A stretch of 64,000 nt of DNA, taken from contig NZ_MWFK01000001.1 of NCBI RefSeq assembly GCF_002078175.1, positions 4,774,001 through 4,838,000 of the forward strand. The letters run 5' to 3'. The notes under the pieces were generated by a model. The model was not told the origin of the DNA, did not search any database, and saw only the letters and a list, made by a program, of their open reading frames with translations. Made by a program: the position numbers and the translations under genes. Each line of letters opens with the position of its first letter. Position 1 is the first letter of the stretch. Shown piece by piece: positions 27,052 to 35,396 of the stretch. This DNA is from Streptomyces sp. M41(2017). Its GTDB lineage: Bacteria > Actinomycetota > Actinomycetes > Streptomycetales > Streptomycetaceae.

Positions 27052-28341
27052 TCAGTCGCTCCGGCCCTGGTCGGCCCCCGCGGGCTCGGCCGTGCCGGGC
27101 TCGGCCGTCCCGGCGGACTCGGTGGTGGAGCCTGCGGCCCGGGAGCCGGCGTGTCCGGCCCGTCGGCGGGACGCCGCCACGACGGCCGACTCGCGCAGCG
27201 CGATCGACATACGGACGAGATCACGCGGACCGTCGCCGTGCACGGAGGAGGGGCCCGCGGTGCCCGGCGGGGTGGCCGCGTCGGCCGAGGTGATGACCCG
27301 GCCGTCGGGGTCGGCGGCCCTCGCCCGCACCGCGTCCGTCACCATCGCGGCGTCGGCCTCGGCCTGCGCGTCGCCGGGGGAGGAGCCGGCGGCGACGGCG
27401 GCGGCGTAGGCCCGGGAGCGCAGCGCGGAGTCGAAGTACGGATACAGGCTGAGCATGCCGTCGTGGATGTCGGACTCGCGCTGCGTGACCTGGAGTTCGG
27501 CGGGCGACCACCAGGAGATGCGCACGGCGCGGTCCTCCGCAGCGGCGACCGGACGCAGCTCCCGCCACAGCGGCCCGAGCCTGCGGTAGGTGGACCAGGT
27601 GTTCCAGCTGTCCCCGATGCGCTGGCAGGCCAGCGGTACACAGAAGCCGACCGCCGTGAGCTGGGCGCCGGCCGACGCCAGTACGGGTGCCACATTGGTG
27701 CTCAGTCCGTCCAGGTCGCCGCCGTTCCAGCGGGCCACCACGGCGGCGAACTTGGCGACCGAGTAGGGGATGTTGAACAGGGAGCCGAGCGCGATGATCA
27801 CCAGTCCGGCGCGCAGCCGGCCGCGGACCTGCGCAGCCCAGCGCCAGCACATGACGTTCATCGCGATTCCCGCGACGGAGAGCGAGACGAGGTAGAGCAC
27901 GATCATCTCGCGGATGAACGGGGTGTTGGCGTAGTAGGTGTCGAGGTCCCGCAGCCGTTCGACGGGCGTCTCCCCGAGGGCGAACAGCGCGATCAGGGCC
28001 ACGCCGACCACCGTGTAGCCGAGGATCCAGCGGCGGGCGAGACGGCGGGTCACCTCGGGCGGTCCGCCGCGCCAGTTGATGATCAGCACCAGACAGGAGG
28101 CGCTGAAAGCGCTCAACAGGCAGTAGACCAGGGGCCCGGAGATGTTCGGTATCCCGGTGACGTCGTTGACGGCGGCGATGGTCGGCGGGGCCGCGAAGAG
28201 GAAGACCAGACCCGCGAGAGCCAGCAGGACACCCACGGAGCGCAGCAGCGGGTCGCGCCAGCCGCGCAGCAGCGCGGGCCCCTTGAAGGCGAGGGCGGCG
28301 CCCATGGCGACGGCAGGGATGTAGTAGCTGGATCCGTCCAT
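27052..28341 (-). CDS. Multi-pass membrane protein (MAB_1171c type)
   Basis: A 429-aa integral membrane protein. Hydrophobic segments include YYIPAVAMGAALAFKGPALL, VGVLLALAGLVFLFAAP, PLVYCLLSAFSASCLVLII, WILGYTVVGVALIALFAL, EMIVLYLVSLSVAGIAMNVM, AGLVIIALGSLFNIPYSV and a further one near LASAGAQLTAVGFCVPLA. That makes about seven helices, followed by a cytoplasmic C-terminal half of about 180 residues. This matches, in my memory, the MAB_1171c family of putative transporters, whose function is unknown. It is the last gene of an XRE-peptidase-membrane operon, 13 bp after the peptidase stop. The Ala/Gly/Glu-rich tail (about 380-429) looks disordered. Confidence 0.8.
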   Translation of the reverse strand: MDGSSYYIPAVAMGAALAFKGPALLRGWRDPLLRSVGVLLALAGLVFLFAAPPTIAAVNDVTGIPNISGPLVYCLLSAFSASCLVLIINWRGGPPEVTRRLARRWILGYTVVGVALIALFALGETPVERLRDLDTYYANTPFIREMIVLYLVSLSVAGIAMNVMCWRWAAQVRGRLRAGLVIIALGSLFNIPYSVAKFAAVVARWNGGDLDGLSTNVAPVLASAGAQLTAVGFCVPLACQRIGDSWNTWSTYRRLGPLWRELRPVAAAEDRAVRISWWSPAELQVTQRESDIHDGMLSLYPYFDSALRSRAYAAAVAAGSSPGDAQAEADAAMVTDAVRARAADPDGRVITSADAATPPGTAGPSSVHGDGPRDLVRMSIALRESAVVAASRRRAGHAGSRAAGSTTESAGTAEPGTAEPAGADQGRSD

Positions 28342-28354
28342 GGTCGCGGGACCT

Positions 28355-28903
28355 TCAGCCCCGCGGCCCGCGATAGCCGAGGGACGCCTCGATGCGGCCG
28401 GCCAGACCGTCGCGCTGCACCGGGCCGCGCAGTGACGAACCGGCCAGCCAGGTGCGGCACTTGCTGGCGAGCAGCAGACCGAAGCTCTCGGCCTCCTTCT
28501 CGTCGGCGAGGTCGAAGCGGGTGCGGGCGGCCACCTTGAGGACGGTCGCCCCGAGGTCGGCGCCGTCGTCCAGTAAGCGCGCCGCGACGGCGGCGCCCGC
28601 GACGTGGTGACCGCAGTGCCCGGCCTTCATGTGCCACAGCTCGTGGCCCAGGATGACCAACTGGTGGTCCGGAGCGGTGCGTTCCTCGATGACGACGAGG
28701 TCCTGTTCGGCCATGTCGAGCCACAGACCGCTGGCGGTGCCGGGCGGGAAGGGGGCCGTACGGAACTGGACGGGACGGCCGCGGCGTCTGCTCATGGCGT
28801 CGCACAGCGCCGCGTACAGATCGGCGGGCGCCGCCGGTGCCGGGAGCGACAGCTCCGCGACCAGCTCGCCGCACAGGCGCCGCATGTCCCTTCCGATGCC
28901 CAC
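28355..28903 (-). CDS. ImmA/IrrE-type zinc metallopeptidase
   Basis: A 182-aa protein with the zinc-peptidase motif HELWH (His87-Glu88, His91) in LVILGHELWHMKAGHC. Members of this fold cleave a partner repressor, as with ICEBs1 ImmA/ImmR and IrrE/DdrO. The partner here is probably the XRE protein encoded just upstream. GTG 28903 is 14 bp after the XRE stop with GGGGGAG in between; an in-frame start further upstream would overlap the XRE gene. Many annotations call such genes a toxin component, but the motif points to a regulatory protease. Confidence 0.82.
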   Translation of the reverse strand: MGIGRDMRRLCGELVAELSLPAPAAPADLYAALCDAMSRRRGRPVQFRTAPFPPGTASGLWLDMAEQDLVVIEERTAPDHQLVILGHELWHMKAGHCGHHVAGAAVAARLLDDGADLGATVLKVAARTRFDLADEKEAESFGLLLASKCRTWLAGSSLRGPVQRDGLAGRIEASLGYRGPRG

Positions 28904-28917
28904 AGTTCTCCCCCGGC

Positions 28918-29574
28918 TCACGACTCTGGCCGCTTGACGCTCTCCAGGAGCATGTCCAGCCACTCGGCGACCTTGTCCCGGTGCTGGTCGGTGGGCAACT
29001 GCGCGGCCCGCCAGGCGATTCCGCGGACCCCGTGGTCGAGGAGCAGCCGGTCCAGCGGGTCGTCGGCGACGGTGGCCGCCGCCCGTTCCCGGTCGGCGAG
29101 TCGTTGCAGGAGTTCCTGTTCGGAGCGCTGGAGGGCGCCCACGAGCGCCTCGGAGTCCTCCGCGGTCAGGAATCCGGCGTGCACGCGGAAGAAGCGCTGG
29201 ATGGCGTCGCAGTGCTCCATCGTGGGGCGCCGGTCGCCGTTGATGAGGGCGCCCGCCTGCTGGCGCGACATGCCGGCGCCGTCCGCGATCTCCTGCTGGG
29301 TGTAGCGCCGCCCGTTGGGCTTGAGCCGGGTGCGGCGCAGCAGGTCGAGCCGTTGCAGGAAGCGGGCCTGCAGGTCGGGTTCGCCGGCGGGACGTCCGCC
29401 GAGCAGGGTCTTGACCACGGGCTCGGGGACACCGGATTCGGCCGACAGCCGCCGGACGTCGAAGACCTCGGCGTGCTGGACGCCGAGCCGGTCGGCGAGT
29501 GTGGTGACCCGGGCCACGACGGCCTGCAGCAGAACCGTCGCCGTGGCGCCCGGAACCTCGAAGCCATCCGTCAC
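28918..29574 (-). CDS. XRE-type helix-turn-helix regulator with extended N-terminus
   Basis: A 218-aa protein. Residues 91-136 form the HTH (YTQQEIADGAGMSRQQAGAL as helices 2-3). Before it is a 90-residue part with its own HTH-like helices (VRRLSAESGVPEPVVKTLLG), and after it an acidic helical domain ending in LDMLLESVKRPES. It is the first gene of the operon with the ImmA-like peptidase and the membrane protein. A perfect 22-bp palindrome lies upstream in the shared promoter region and is its likely operator. The peptidase would then relieve repression by cleaving it. That chain is inferred from ImmR/ImmA systems. Confidence 0.82.
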   Translation of the reverse strand: MTDGFEVPGATATVLLQAVVARVTTLADRLGVQHAEVFDVRRLSAESGVPEPVVKTLLGGRPAGEPDLQARFLQRLDLLRRTRLKPNGRRYTQQEIADGAGMSRQQAGALINGDRRPTMEHCDAIQRFFRVHAGFLTAEDSEALVGALQRSEQELLQRLADRERAAATVADDPLDRLLLDHGVRGIAWRAAQLPTDQHRDKVAEWLDMLLESVKRPES

Positions 29575-29711
29575 CGACAGATCTCCTACGTCTCTCTCAG
29601 GTCGCTCTCACGAAGGTCGGGAGCCATCCGGACGCGAGGGCCAGGACGCGTCCCGGCGCGAAGACCGGGGACCATGCGGAGCGTAGCCCCTTGCTCGAAC
29701 TCACATCCAGG

Positions 29712-29733
29712 TCTCGCCACAACTGTGGCGAGA
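29712..29733. promoter_or_regulatory. Perfect 22-bp palindrome in divergent promoter region
   Basis: TCTCGCCACA (29712-29721), two-base centre AC, TGTGGCGAGA (29724-29733): ten perfect base pairs per arm. It lies midway between the divergent XRE gene (start 29574) and the MmyB-domain gene (start 29844), 35 bp before the TTGACA box of the latter. It has no U-tract and is between divergent starts, so an operator fits better than a terminator. Confidence 0.7.
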
Positions 29734-29767
29734 TTCAGCCGTCAACAAGCGCCAAATGCCACGATAG

Positions 29768-29797
29768 TTGACACGCCTGTGCCCTGGGCAGCAGGAT
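29768..29797 (+). promoter_or_regulatory. Predicted promoter of the MmyB-domain gene
   Basis: A consensus -35 TTGACA (29768-29773), 18-bp spacer and -10 CAGGAT (29792-29797). The downstream ATG is 46 bp beyond. The box sits 35 bp after the 22-bp palindrome. Confidence 0.5.
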
Positions 29798-29843
29798 CGG
29801 TCCGCCGCGTGAAGGCCGCAGAGGCAAGAGGGGTGACCTCCCG

Positions 29844-30503
29844 ATGGCGTACCAGGCAGGAAGGCAGCGGTCCCAGCCGCGACCTGTCCCCGACAGTCTC
29901 GAAGCTCAGGCGTACCTCCAGGACTACGCGAGCCTGATCGAGGCCGTGCCGTTCCCCTCCGTCGTGTTCGACCACCGCTGGGACGTCGTGCTCTCCAACG
30001 CCGGGTTCGAGACACTTTTCAGCGGTGTCGGAGCGCATCCGACCGCCATGCCGGGCGACAACTTCCTGCGTTTCGTCCTGTTCCACCCCGACGCGGCCAC
30101 GGTCCTCGGCGAGCACGAGTCGAGCTGGTGCCTGCCCATGCTCGCGCACTTCGCGGCGGCCGTCGAGCGGCACGGACAGGACCGCGGACTTCTGTCGATC
30201 CGCCGGGACATCGCCCAGGACCCGATCATGGACGCGGCCTATCGACACGGTCTGCCGCACTGGATCCGCGCCGTCGGCCCGGGCGCGGTGCGGCACGACG
30301 GCGCGGTGCGCCCGGTCGTGCACCCGGACCCGCGCTGGGGCAGCACCGACTGCCGCATCGTCGACGACACCCCCAAAACCCTGCAGGACATGGGCTATAC
30401 GCGGATGACGCTGGTCCTGCGCGAGGCGGTCCGTCCGGCGCCGGGCGGCCCCGGCACGGCGCGCACCACCCGCAACGGCGCAGCGAAACTGCGCGCGGTC
30501 TGA
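29844..30503 (+). CDS. MmyB-like ligand-binding-domain protein without DNA-binding domain
   Basis: A 219-aa protein whose body matches the C-terminal PAS-like ligand-binding domain of MmyB-type regulators: FPSVVFDHRWDVVLSNAGFE, then GDNFLRFVLFHPDA and a conserved helical part ending in MTLVLREAVRPAP. The normal N-terminal XRE HTH is missing; only 33 residues precede the domain, and no HTH is visible in either frame upstream. ATG 29844 has AGAGGGG. It could be a stand-alone sensor that works with the divergent XRE protein, or a decayed regulator. The PAS-like fold often binds fatty acid-like ligands. Confidence 0.75.
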   Translation: MAYQAGRQRSQPRPVPDSLEAQAYLQDYASLIEAVPFPSVVFDHRWDVVLSNAGFETLFSGVGAHPTAMPGDNFLRFVLFHPDAATVLGEHESSWCLPMLAHFAAAVERHGQDRGLLSIRRDIAQDPIMDAAYRHGLPHWIRAVGPGAVRHDGAVRPVVHPDPRWGSTDCRIVDDTPKTLQDMGYTRMTLVLREAVRPAPGGPGTARTTRNGAAKLRAV

Positions 30504-30542
30504 GCCCTCGGGCCCGATCCGCGTGGCGAACCCGCCGCCGCT

Positions 30543-31322
30543 TCAGCCGGCCGGCGTCACCAGGACGAGCGGCACGCCGTCGCACGGCACGAGCCGCATC
30601 CGCTCGAAGCGGGTGCTCCGGGCCGCCGTCAGCACGGACCCGAAGTCCGGTCCCCTGGTGAGTGATCCGGCCAGATGGTCCGGGTCGGCGGAGGCGGCCA
30701 CCCGGCCCCGCGCGTTGACCAGATGGGAGGCTCCGGGCAGCCGCTGGAGGAGCGGTACGACCGCGCCCTCGAAGTGCCGCAGATACACGTCGGCCGCCGC
30801 CACCCCGACGAACCGGCCCTCGACATGGACGGGGGCGGACAGCGTCAGGCTGTACTCGTCGGAACAGAGGTAGTCGACATAGGGCCCGGCGACCGCGCGC
30901 CGCCCGGTGTCCCGCGGGAGCGCGAACCAGTCCCAGTGCGTGTAGTCGGAGTACGCGGAGTGGTCCGGGTCGAGATCGAGCAGCAGCGGCCGTACGTTCC
31001 CGTCGGCGCCCTGCTGCCACCACTCCAGCCATGCCGGTACGTCGCCGAGCAGGCCCGGCGCTGCCACGAAGCCGACGCCCGACACCAACTCCTGCCGTAG
31101 GAGCAGCAGATGGAGGCCCGGACGCAGCGCGGCGAGGTCCACCGTGGCGGGGCGTCGGTCCTGTGCGGCCACCCGGGTCAGCAGGGCGGCCGTCTCGTCC
31201 CGGGTCTCGGCGACCGCGGCGAACACGGTCTCCAGCGTGGAACGGACCTGGGCGGCCACGGCCGCCTCGGCACCGCCGTCAAGCGTCGCGGTCGCGCCGA
31301 CCGGGCCGGGGCTCCTGCTCAT
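30543..31322 (-). CDS. Cache-domain (PDC-type) sensory protein
   Basis: A 259-aa protein with a PDC/Cache-type sensor fold: LVSGVGFVAAPGLLGDVPAW, WFALPRDTGRRAVAGPYVDY, LTLSAPVHVEGRFVGVAAAD and VNARGRVAASADPDHLAG. No signal peptide or membrane helix is visible, although most Cache domains are extracytoplasmic. ATG 31322 overlaps the last 44 bases of the FadR gene, so the two are coupled. The ligand could be the same as that of the adjacent PotABCD-like importer. The early helical stretch (EAAVAAQVRSTLETVFAAVA) may be a dimerisation helix. Confidence 0.8.
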   Translation of the reverse strand: MSRSPGPVGATATLDGGAEAAVAAQVRSTLETVFAAVAETRDETAALLTRVAAQDRRPATVDLAALRPGLHLLLLRQELVSGVGFVAAPGLLGDVPAWLEWWQQGADGNVRPLLLDLDPDHSAYSDYTHWDWFALPRDTGRRAVAGPYVDYLCSDEYSLTLSAPVHVEGRFVGVAAADVYLRHFEGAVVPLLQRLPGASHLVNARGRVAASADPDHLAGSLTRGPDFGSVLTAARSTRFERMRLVPCDGVPLVLVTPAG

Positions 31323-32097
31323 GGGCGCCCTCCAGCGGACGGGAACCGGACGCGGTGCGGGGCATCGCGAGACGCAGGCCGATGAGCCGCGCCGTCGAGT
31401 CCTGCACGCACCGCTCGGCCAGCGCTCTGGCCGAATCGTGGGCCCCATCTTGCACCGCCGAGATTACGGAGCGGTGACGGTCTGCGACTTCTTCACGATA
31501 TTCGTCGTCCCCGAGCACCAGGCACATCAGCGCCCCCACCTCGGTCTGCAGCGCGACCTGTTCACGGGTCAGCCTCGCGGACTGCGCCGCCGCCGCGAGT
31601 TCGACGTGGAAACGGCCGTAGACGCGGCTGCGGGCGGCGGCGTCCTCGGCCGACGCCAGTTCGTCCAGGGTGCGCCGCAGCGCCCGCAGGTCGTCCGGTT
31701 CGGTGCGCTGCGCCGCGAGCCGGGCGGCGGCACCGGAGACGGCCGCCCAGTGGTCGCCGAGGTCGCGCAGTTCCTCCGTGCTCCAGCCGGCCAGCCGGAC
31801 CCGCAGCCGGTCCTCGCCCGGCACCTCGGGCAGGGAGACGAAACTGCCGCCACCGCGTCCGCGCCGCGTGGTGACGAGCCCCTGCTGCCGGAGGGCCATG
31901 AGGGCCTCGCGCAGGGTGACCGTGGACACGCCGAGCTGCCCGGCCAGCTCCATCTCGCCGGGCAGCTGCTCGCCGTCGGCGAGCAGCCCGAGCTCGATGG
32001 CGTCGCCGATCCGGTGCACCACCGTCTCGACGCGGGCGCGGTTGTCCACGGGAGTGAAGACGGCTCTGCGGACGCCGTCGTCCCTGTGTTGCTTCAC
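31279..32097 (-). CDS. GntR-family regulator (FadR subfamily)
   Basis: A 272-aa regulator. The N-terminal winged HTH contains MELAGQLGVSTVTLREALMA, and the all-helical FCD effector domain carries metal-ligand-like histidines and acids (YGRFHVELAAAA). GTG 32097 follows AAGGTGG; an earlier GTG at 32106 lacks a site. It is the first gene of a bicistron with the Cache protein and diverges from the ABC importer. Its operator is probably the CCTTTA-CTC-TAAAGG dyad in the gap. The Cache and FCD domains likely sense import substrate or a breakdown product; the identity is unknown. Confidence 0.88.
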   Translation of the reverse strand: MKQHRDDGVRRAVFTPVDNRARVETVVHRIGDAIELGLLADGEQLPGEMELAGQLGVSTVTLREALMALRQQGLVTTRRGRGGGSFVSLPEVPGEDRLRVRLAGWSTEELRDLGDHWAAVSGAAARLAAQRTEPDDLRALRRTLDELASAEDAAARSRVYGRFHVELAAAAQSARLTREQVALQTEVGALMCLVLGDDEYREEVADRHRSVISAVQDGAHDSARALAERCVQDSTARLIGLRLAMPRTASGSRPLEGAHEQEPRPGRRDRDA

Positions 32098-32123
32098 GGC
32101 CACCACCTTGTGCGTTGACTCAA

Positions 32124-32171
32124 CCTTTACTCTAAAGGGGTCTTGAGATTTGAACTATGGCTTCATATCTT
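32124..32171. promoter_or_regulatory. FadR operator dyad and promoter of the PotABCD-like operon
   Basis: A perfect dyad CCTTTA-CTC-TAAAGG (32124-32138) lies in an AT-rich 121-bp gap. Just downstream on the plus strand is a promoter: -35 TTGAGA (32143-32148), 17-bp spacer, -10 TATCTT (32166-32171). A protein bound to the dyad could control both directions: the FadR gene on one side and the importer on the other. Confidence 0.65.
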
Positions 32172-32218
32172 TCCGGTCAGTGTTGCAACGCGCCACCGCA
32201 CCAGAAAGGTTCCCGCCC

Positions 32219-33256
32219 ATGGAGGCACAGGCGATCCGGCTCCAGGGCCTGCGCAAGGAGTTCGGCGGTGCGACCGCCGTGGCCGGAGTCGATCTGGAGA
32301 TAGCCGACGGCGAGTTCTTCTCGATGCTCGGCCCCTCCGGCTCCGGCAAGACGACCGTGCTGCGGATGATCGCCGGGTTCGAGCGTCCGACCGCCGGCCG
32401 GATCGAGCTGGCCGGGCAGGAGGTCACCGGCCTCGCGCCCTTCGAACGGGACGTCCACACCGTCTTCCAGGACTACGCCCTCTTCCCGCACATGACGGTG
32501 GAGCAGAACGTCGCCTACGGCCTGAAGGTCCGCAAGGTGCCCAAGGCCGAGCGGCTGGTGCGGGCCCGCAAGGCGCTCGCCGACGTCCGCCTCGAAGGGT
32601 TCGGCCGGCGCCGCCCGGGCCGGCTCTCCGGTGGCCAGCGCCAGCGCGTCGCCCTCGCCAGGGCCCTCGTCGGCCGCCCCGGCGTCCTGCTGCTCGACGA
32701 ACCGCTCGGCGCCCTCGACCTCAAGCTGCGCGAGCAGATGCAGGTCGAACTCAAGGCGATCCAGCGCGAGGTCGGCATCACCTTCGTGTTCGTCACCCAC
32801 GACCAGGAGGAGGCCCTGACGATGAGCGACCGCATCGCCGTCTTCCACCAGGGCCGCATCGAACAGGTCGGCACCCCGGCCGAGATCTACGAACGCCCCG
32901 CCACCCCGTTCGTCGCGGGCTTCGTCGGCACCTCCAACCTGCTGGAGGGCCAGTCCGCACAGCGGATCGTCGGTTTCCCGGGCACCTACAGCATCCGCCC
33001 CGAGAAGATCCGCGTCCTGAAGGAGTCCGCGGAGGCCGACGAACCGGAGCACTCCGGCACCACCGGCACCGTCGCCGAGGTCGTCTACCTGGGCGACTCC
33101 ACCCGCTTCCTGGTGGACCTCGACGCCGGCGGCCGCCTCACCGCGCTCCAGCAGAACCTGGACACCTCCTCCGAGGACGTCGCCGCCCTGCGCGGCACCC
33201 GGGTCCGCCTCCGGTGGCACCACCGCCACGCGGTCCGGGTCCCCGACCCCAGCTGA
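32219..33256 (+). CDS. ABC transporter ATP-binding protein (PotA-like)
   Basis: A 345-aa ABC ATPase of the spermidine/putrescine (PotA) and iron/thiamine type. Walker A GPSGSGKTT (38-46), Q-loop FQDYALFPH, signature LSGGQRQRVALARAL, Walker B LLLDEP, H-loop VTHDQEEA, and a C-terminal regulatory TOBE domain (TFYSIRPEK-like stretch, GDSTRFLVDL). ATG 32219 with AAAGG. It is the first of four importer genes (ATPase, lipoprotein, two permeases). Substrate: likely a cationic or amino-acid-like solute, not shown by sequence. Confidence 0.92.
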   Translation: MEAQAIRLQGLRKEFGGATAVAGVDLEIADGEFFSMLGPSGSGKTTVLRMIAGFERPTAGRIELAGQEVTGLAPFERDVHTVFQDYALFPHMTVEQNVAYGLKVRKVPKAERLVRARKALADVRLEGFGRRRPGRLSGGQRQRVALARALVGRPGVLLLDEPLGALDLKLREQMQVELKAIQREVGITFVFVTHDQEEALTMSDRIAVFHQGRIEQVGTPAEIYERPATPFVAGFVGTSNLLEGQSAQRIVGFPGTYSIRPEKIRVLKESAEADEPEHSGTTGTVAEVVYLGDSTRFLVDLDAGGRLTALQQNLDTSSEDVAALRGTRVRLRWHHRHAVRVPDPS

Positions 33257-33292
33257 CCCCCCGCCCAGACCCCGTCACCCAGGGAGCACGTC

Positions 33293-34489
33293 GTGCGCCT
33301 CACCCGAACCCTCCAGGCCGCCGCCGCCGTCGCGGTGCTCCTCGCGGCCACCGCCTGCGGATCCTCCGACTCCGGCTCCTCCTCGGCCGGCGGCCTCAAC
33401 CCGCCCGACCTCAAGGCCCCGACGAAACTCGGCGCGACCGAGGGGCAGGTCAACCTCATCGCCTGGGCCGGCTACGTCGAGGACGGCTCCAACGACCCGA
33501 AGATCGACTGGGTCGGCGACTTCGAGAAGCAGACCGGCTGCCAGGTCAACTCCAAGGTGGCCGCCAGCTCCGACGAGATGGTCAAGCTGATGAAGACCGG
33601 CCAGTACGACGCGGTCTCCGCCTCCGGGGACGCCTCCCTGCGCCTCATCGCCTCGGGCGACGCGGCCCCCGTCAACACCGCCCTCGTACCGAACTACAAG
33701 GACGTCTTCAGCGGCCTGAAGAAGGGCGCCTGGAACTCCGTCGACGGCCGGATGTACGGCATCCCGCACGGCCGGGGCGCCAACCTCCTCATGTACAACA
33801 CCCAGAAGGTCACGCCCGCCCCCACCTCCTGGTCCGCGGTCTTCGACGACGCCTCCGCGTACAAGGGCCACGTCACCGCGTACGACTCACCCATCTACAT
33901 AGCCGACGCGGCGCTCTATCTGAAGTCCGCCAGGCCCGAGTTGAAGATCAAGGACCCCTACGCGCTCGACCAGAAGCAGTTCGACGCGGCGGTCGCCCTG
34001 CTGAAGAAGCAGAGCGCGAACGTGGGGGAGTACTGGAGCGACTACCTGAAGGAGATCTCCGCGTTCAAGAGCGGCGACTCCGTCATCGGCACCAGCTGGC
34101 AGGTCATCGCCAACCTCACCGCCGACGAGGGCGCCAAGGTGAAGGCGTTCGTCCCCGAGGAGGGCTCCACCGGCTGGTCCGACACCTGGATGGTCTCCGC
34201 CAAGGCCAAGCACCCCAACTGCGCGTACAAGTGGATGGACTGGATCATCTCCCCGAAGGTGAACGCCCAGGTCGCCGAGTACTTCGGTGAGGCCCCCGCC
34301 AACTCCAAGGCCTGCGCGGACACCAGTGACACCTCCTTCTGCGACACCTTCCACGCCGCCGACGAGAGCTACTGGAAGAACATCGCCTTCTGGAACACGC
34401 CCATCGAGCAGTGCCTGGACGGCCGCACGGACGTCCGGTGCGTCCCGTACGCCAAGTGGGTCCAGGCCTGGACCGAGATCAAGGGCTGA
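33293..34489 (+). CDS. ABC transporter substrate-binding lipoprotein (PotD-like)
   Basis: A 398-aa extracellular binding protein. Lipobox ATAC (Cys22) after a hydrophobic stretch, then a Ser/Gly-rich linker. The body matches the polyamine-binding SBP family: IAWAGYVEDGSNDPKIDW, the interdomain hinge around MYGIPHGRGANLLMYNT, and WTEIKG at the end. There are extra cysteines beyond the lipobox (TGCQVNSK, PNCAYKW, CADTSDTSFC, EQCLDGRTDVRC), so disulfides may stabilise the mature protein. GTG start. The second gene of the four-gene operon, 36 bp after the ATPase stop. Confidence 0.92.
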   Translation: MRLTRTLQAAAAVAVLLAATACGSSDSGSSSAGGLNPPDLKAPTKLGATEGQVNLIAWAGYVEDGSNDPKIDWVGDFEKQTGCQVNSKVAASSDEMVKLMKTGQYDAVSASGDASLRLIASGDAAPVNTALVPNYKDVFSGLKKGAWNSVDGRMYGIPHGRGANLLMYNTQKVTPAPTSWSAVFDDASAYKGHVTAYDSPIYIADAALYLKSARPELKIKDPYALDQKQFDAAVALLKKQSANVGEYWSDYLKEISAFKSGDSVIGTSWQVIANLTADEGAKVKAFVPEEGSTGWSDTWMVSAKAKHPNCAYKWMDWIISPKVNAQVAEYFGEAPANSKACADTSDTSFCDTFHAADESYWKNIAFWNTPIEQCLDGRTDVRCVPYAKWVQAWTEIKG

Positions 34490-34495
34490 CGAGCG

Positions 34496-35386
34496 ATGAC
34501 CTCCACCCTGCCGGCCGCCGGACGCTCCCCCGTCCGGCGGCTCGCCGGGACCCTGCACCGGCACTCCCGGCTGCGGCTGTCCCTGCTCCTGACCGCGCCG
34601 CTGCTGTGGCTCGCGGTGCTCTATCTCGGTTCGCTGGCCGTGCTGTTCGTCTCCGCGTTCTGGACGACCGACTCCTTCACCTCGGAGGTCGTCAAGGTCT
34701 GGTCGACGGACAACTTCCGTGAACTGTTCACCACGCCCGTCTTCCGCCAGGTCGTCCTGCGCAGCATCGGCGTCGCCCTCGCGGTCACCGCGCTGTGTGC
34801 CGTGATCGCCTTCCCCGTCGCCTTCTACACCGCCCGCGTCGCCCGGCCCCGGTGGCGCCCCCTGCTCGTCGTCGCCATCCTCACCCCGCTGTGGGCGAGT
34901 TACCTCGTCAAGGTCTACGCCTGGCGGCTGATCCTCTCCCAAGGGGGCCTCGCCGACTGGCTGTTGCGGCCCTTCGGGCTCAGCGGCCCCGGCTTCGGCC
35001 TGACCGCGGCGATCATCGCGCTGACCTACCTCTGGCTGCCGTACATGATCCTTCCGATCCACACGGCACTGGAGCAACTGCCCGCCGACCTCCTGGACGC
35101 GTCGGCCGATCTGGGCGCCGGGGCGGGCCGCACCTTCCGCTCCGTCGTGCTGCCGATGGTCCTGCCGTCCGTGGCCGCCGGCTCGGTCTTCACCTTCTCG
35201 CTCAGTCTCGGCGACTACATCACCGTGCAGATCGTCGGCGGCAGGACCCAGCTCATCGGCAACGTCGTCTACTCCAACATCGAACTGAACCTGCCCATGG
35301 CCGCCGCGCTCGGCACGGTCCCCGTCGTGGTCATCGTGGTGTACCTCCTCGCGATGCGCCGTACGGGCGCCCTGAGCAGTCTCTGA
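34496..35386 (+). CDS. ABC transporter permease (PotB-like)
   Basis: A 296-aa inner-membrane permease with about six helices (LSLLLTAPLLWLAVLYLGSL, SIGVALAVTALCAVIAFPVA, LLVVAILTPLWASYLV, the helical part TAAIIALTYLWLPYMIL, and VVVIVVYLLAMRR at the end). The EAA loop is near LPADLLDASADLGAGAGRTF, where the ATPase docks. It starts six bases after the lipoprotein stop (TGACGAGCGATG). With the next gene it forms the membrane pore of the importer. Confidence 0.9.
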   Translation: MTSTLPAAGRSPVRRLAGTLHRHSRLRLSLLLTAPLLWLAVLYLGSLAVLFVSAFWTTDSFTSEVVKVWSTDNFRELFTTPVFRQVVLRSIGVALAVTALCAVIAFPVAFYTARVARPRWRPLLVVAILTPLWASYLVKVYAWRLILSQGGLADWLLRPFGLSGPGFGLTAAIIALTYLWLPYMILPIHTALEQLPADLLDASADLGAGAGRTFRSVVLPMVLPSVAAGSVFTFSLSLGDYITVQIVGGRTQLIGNVVYSNIELNLPMAAALGTVPVVVIVVYLLAMRRTGALSSL

Positions 35387-35396
35387 GGAGCCCGCT

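Noticed and set aside
27052..28903. Toxin-antitoxin label for the ImmA-like gene and its neighbours
   Set aside because: The HELWH peptidase motif and long membrane protein fit a repressor-cleaving regulatory system better than a toxin-antitoxin pair.
32143..34290. A 715-codon frame overlapping the PotA- and PotD-like genes
   Set aside because: It reads Arg/Pro-rich low-complexity sequence in a shifted frame. The real genes carry Walker and lipobox motifs.
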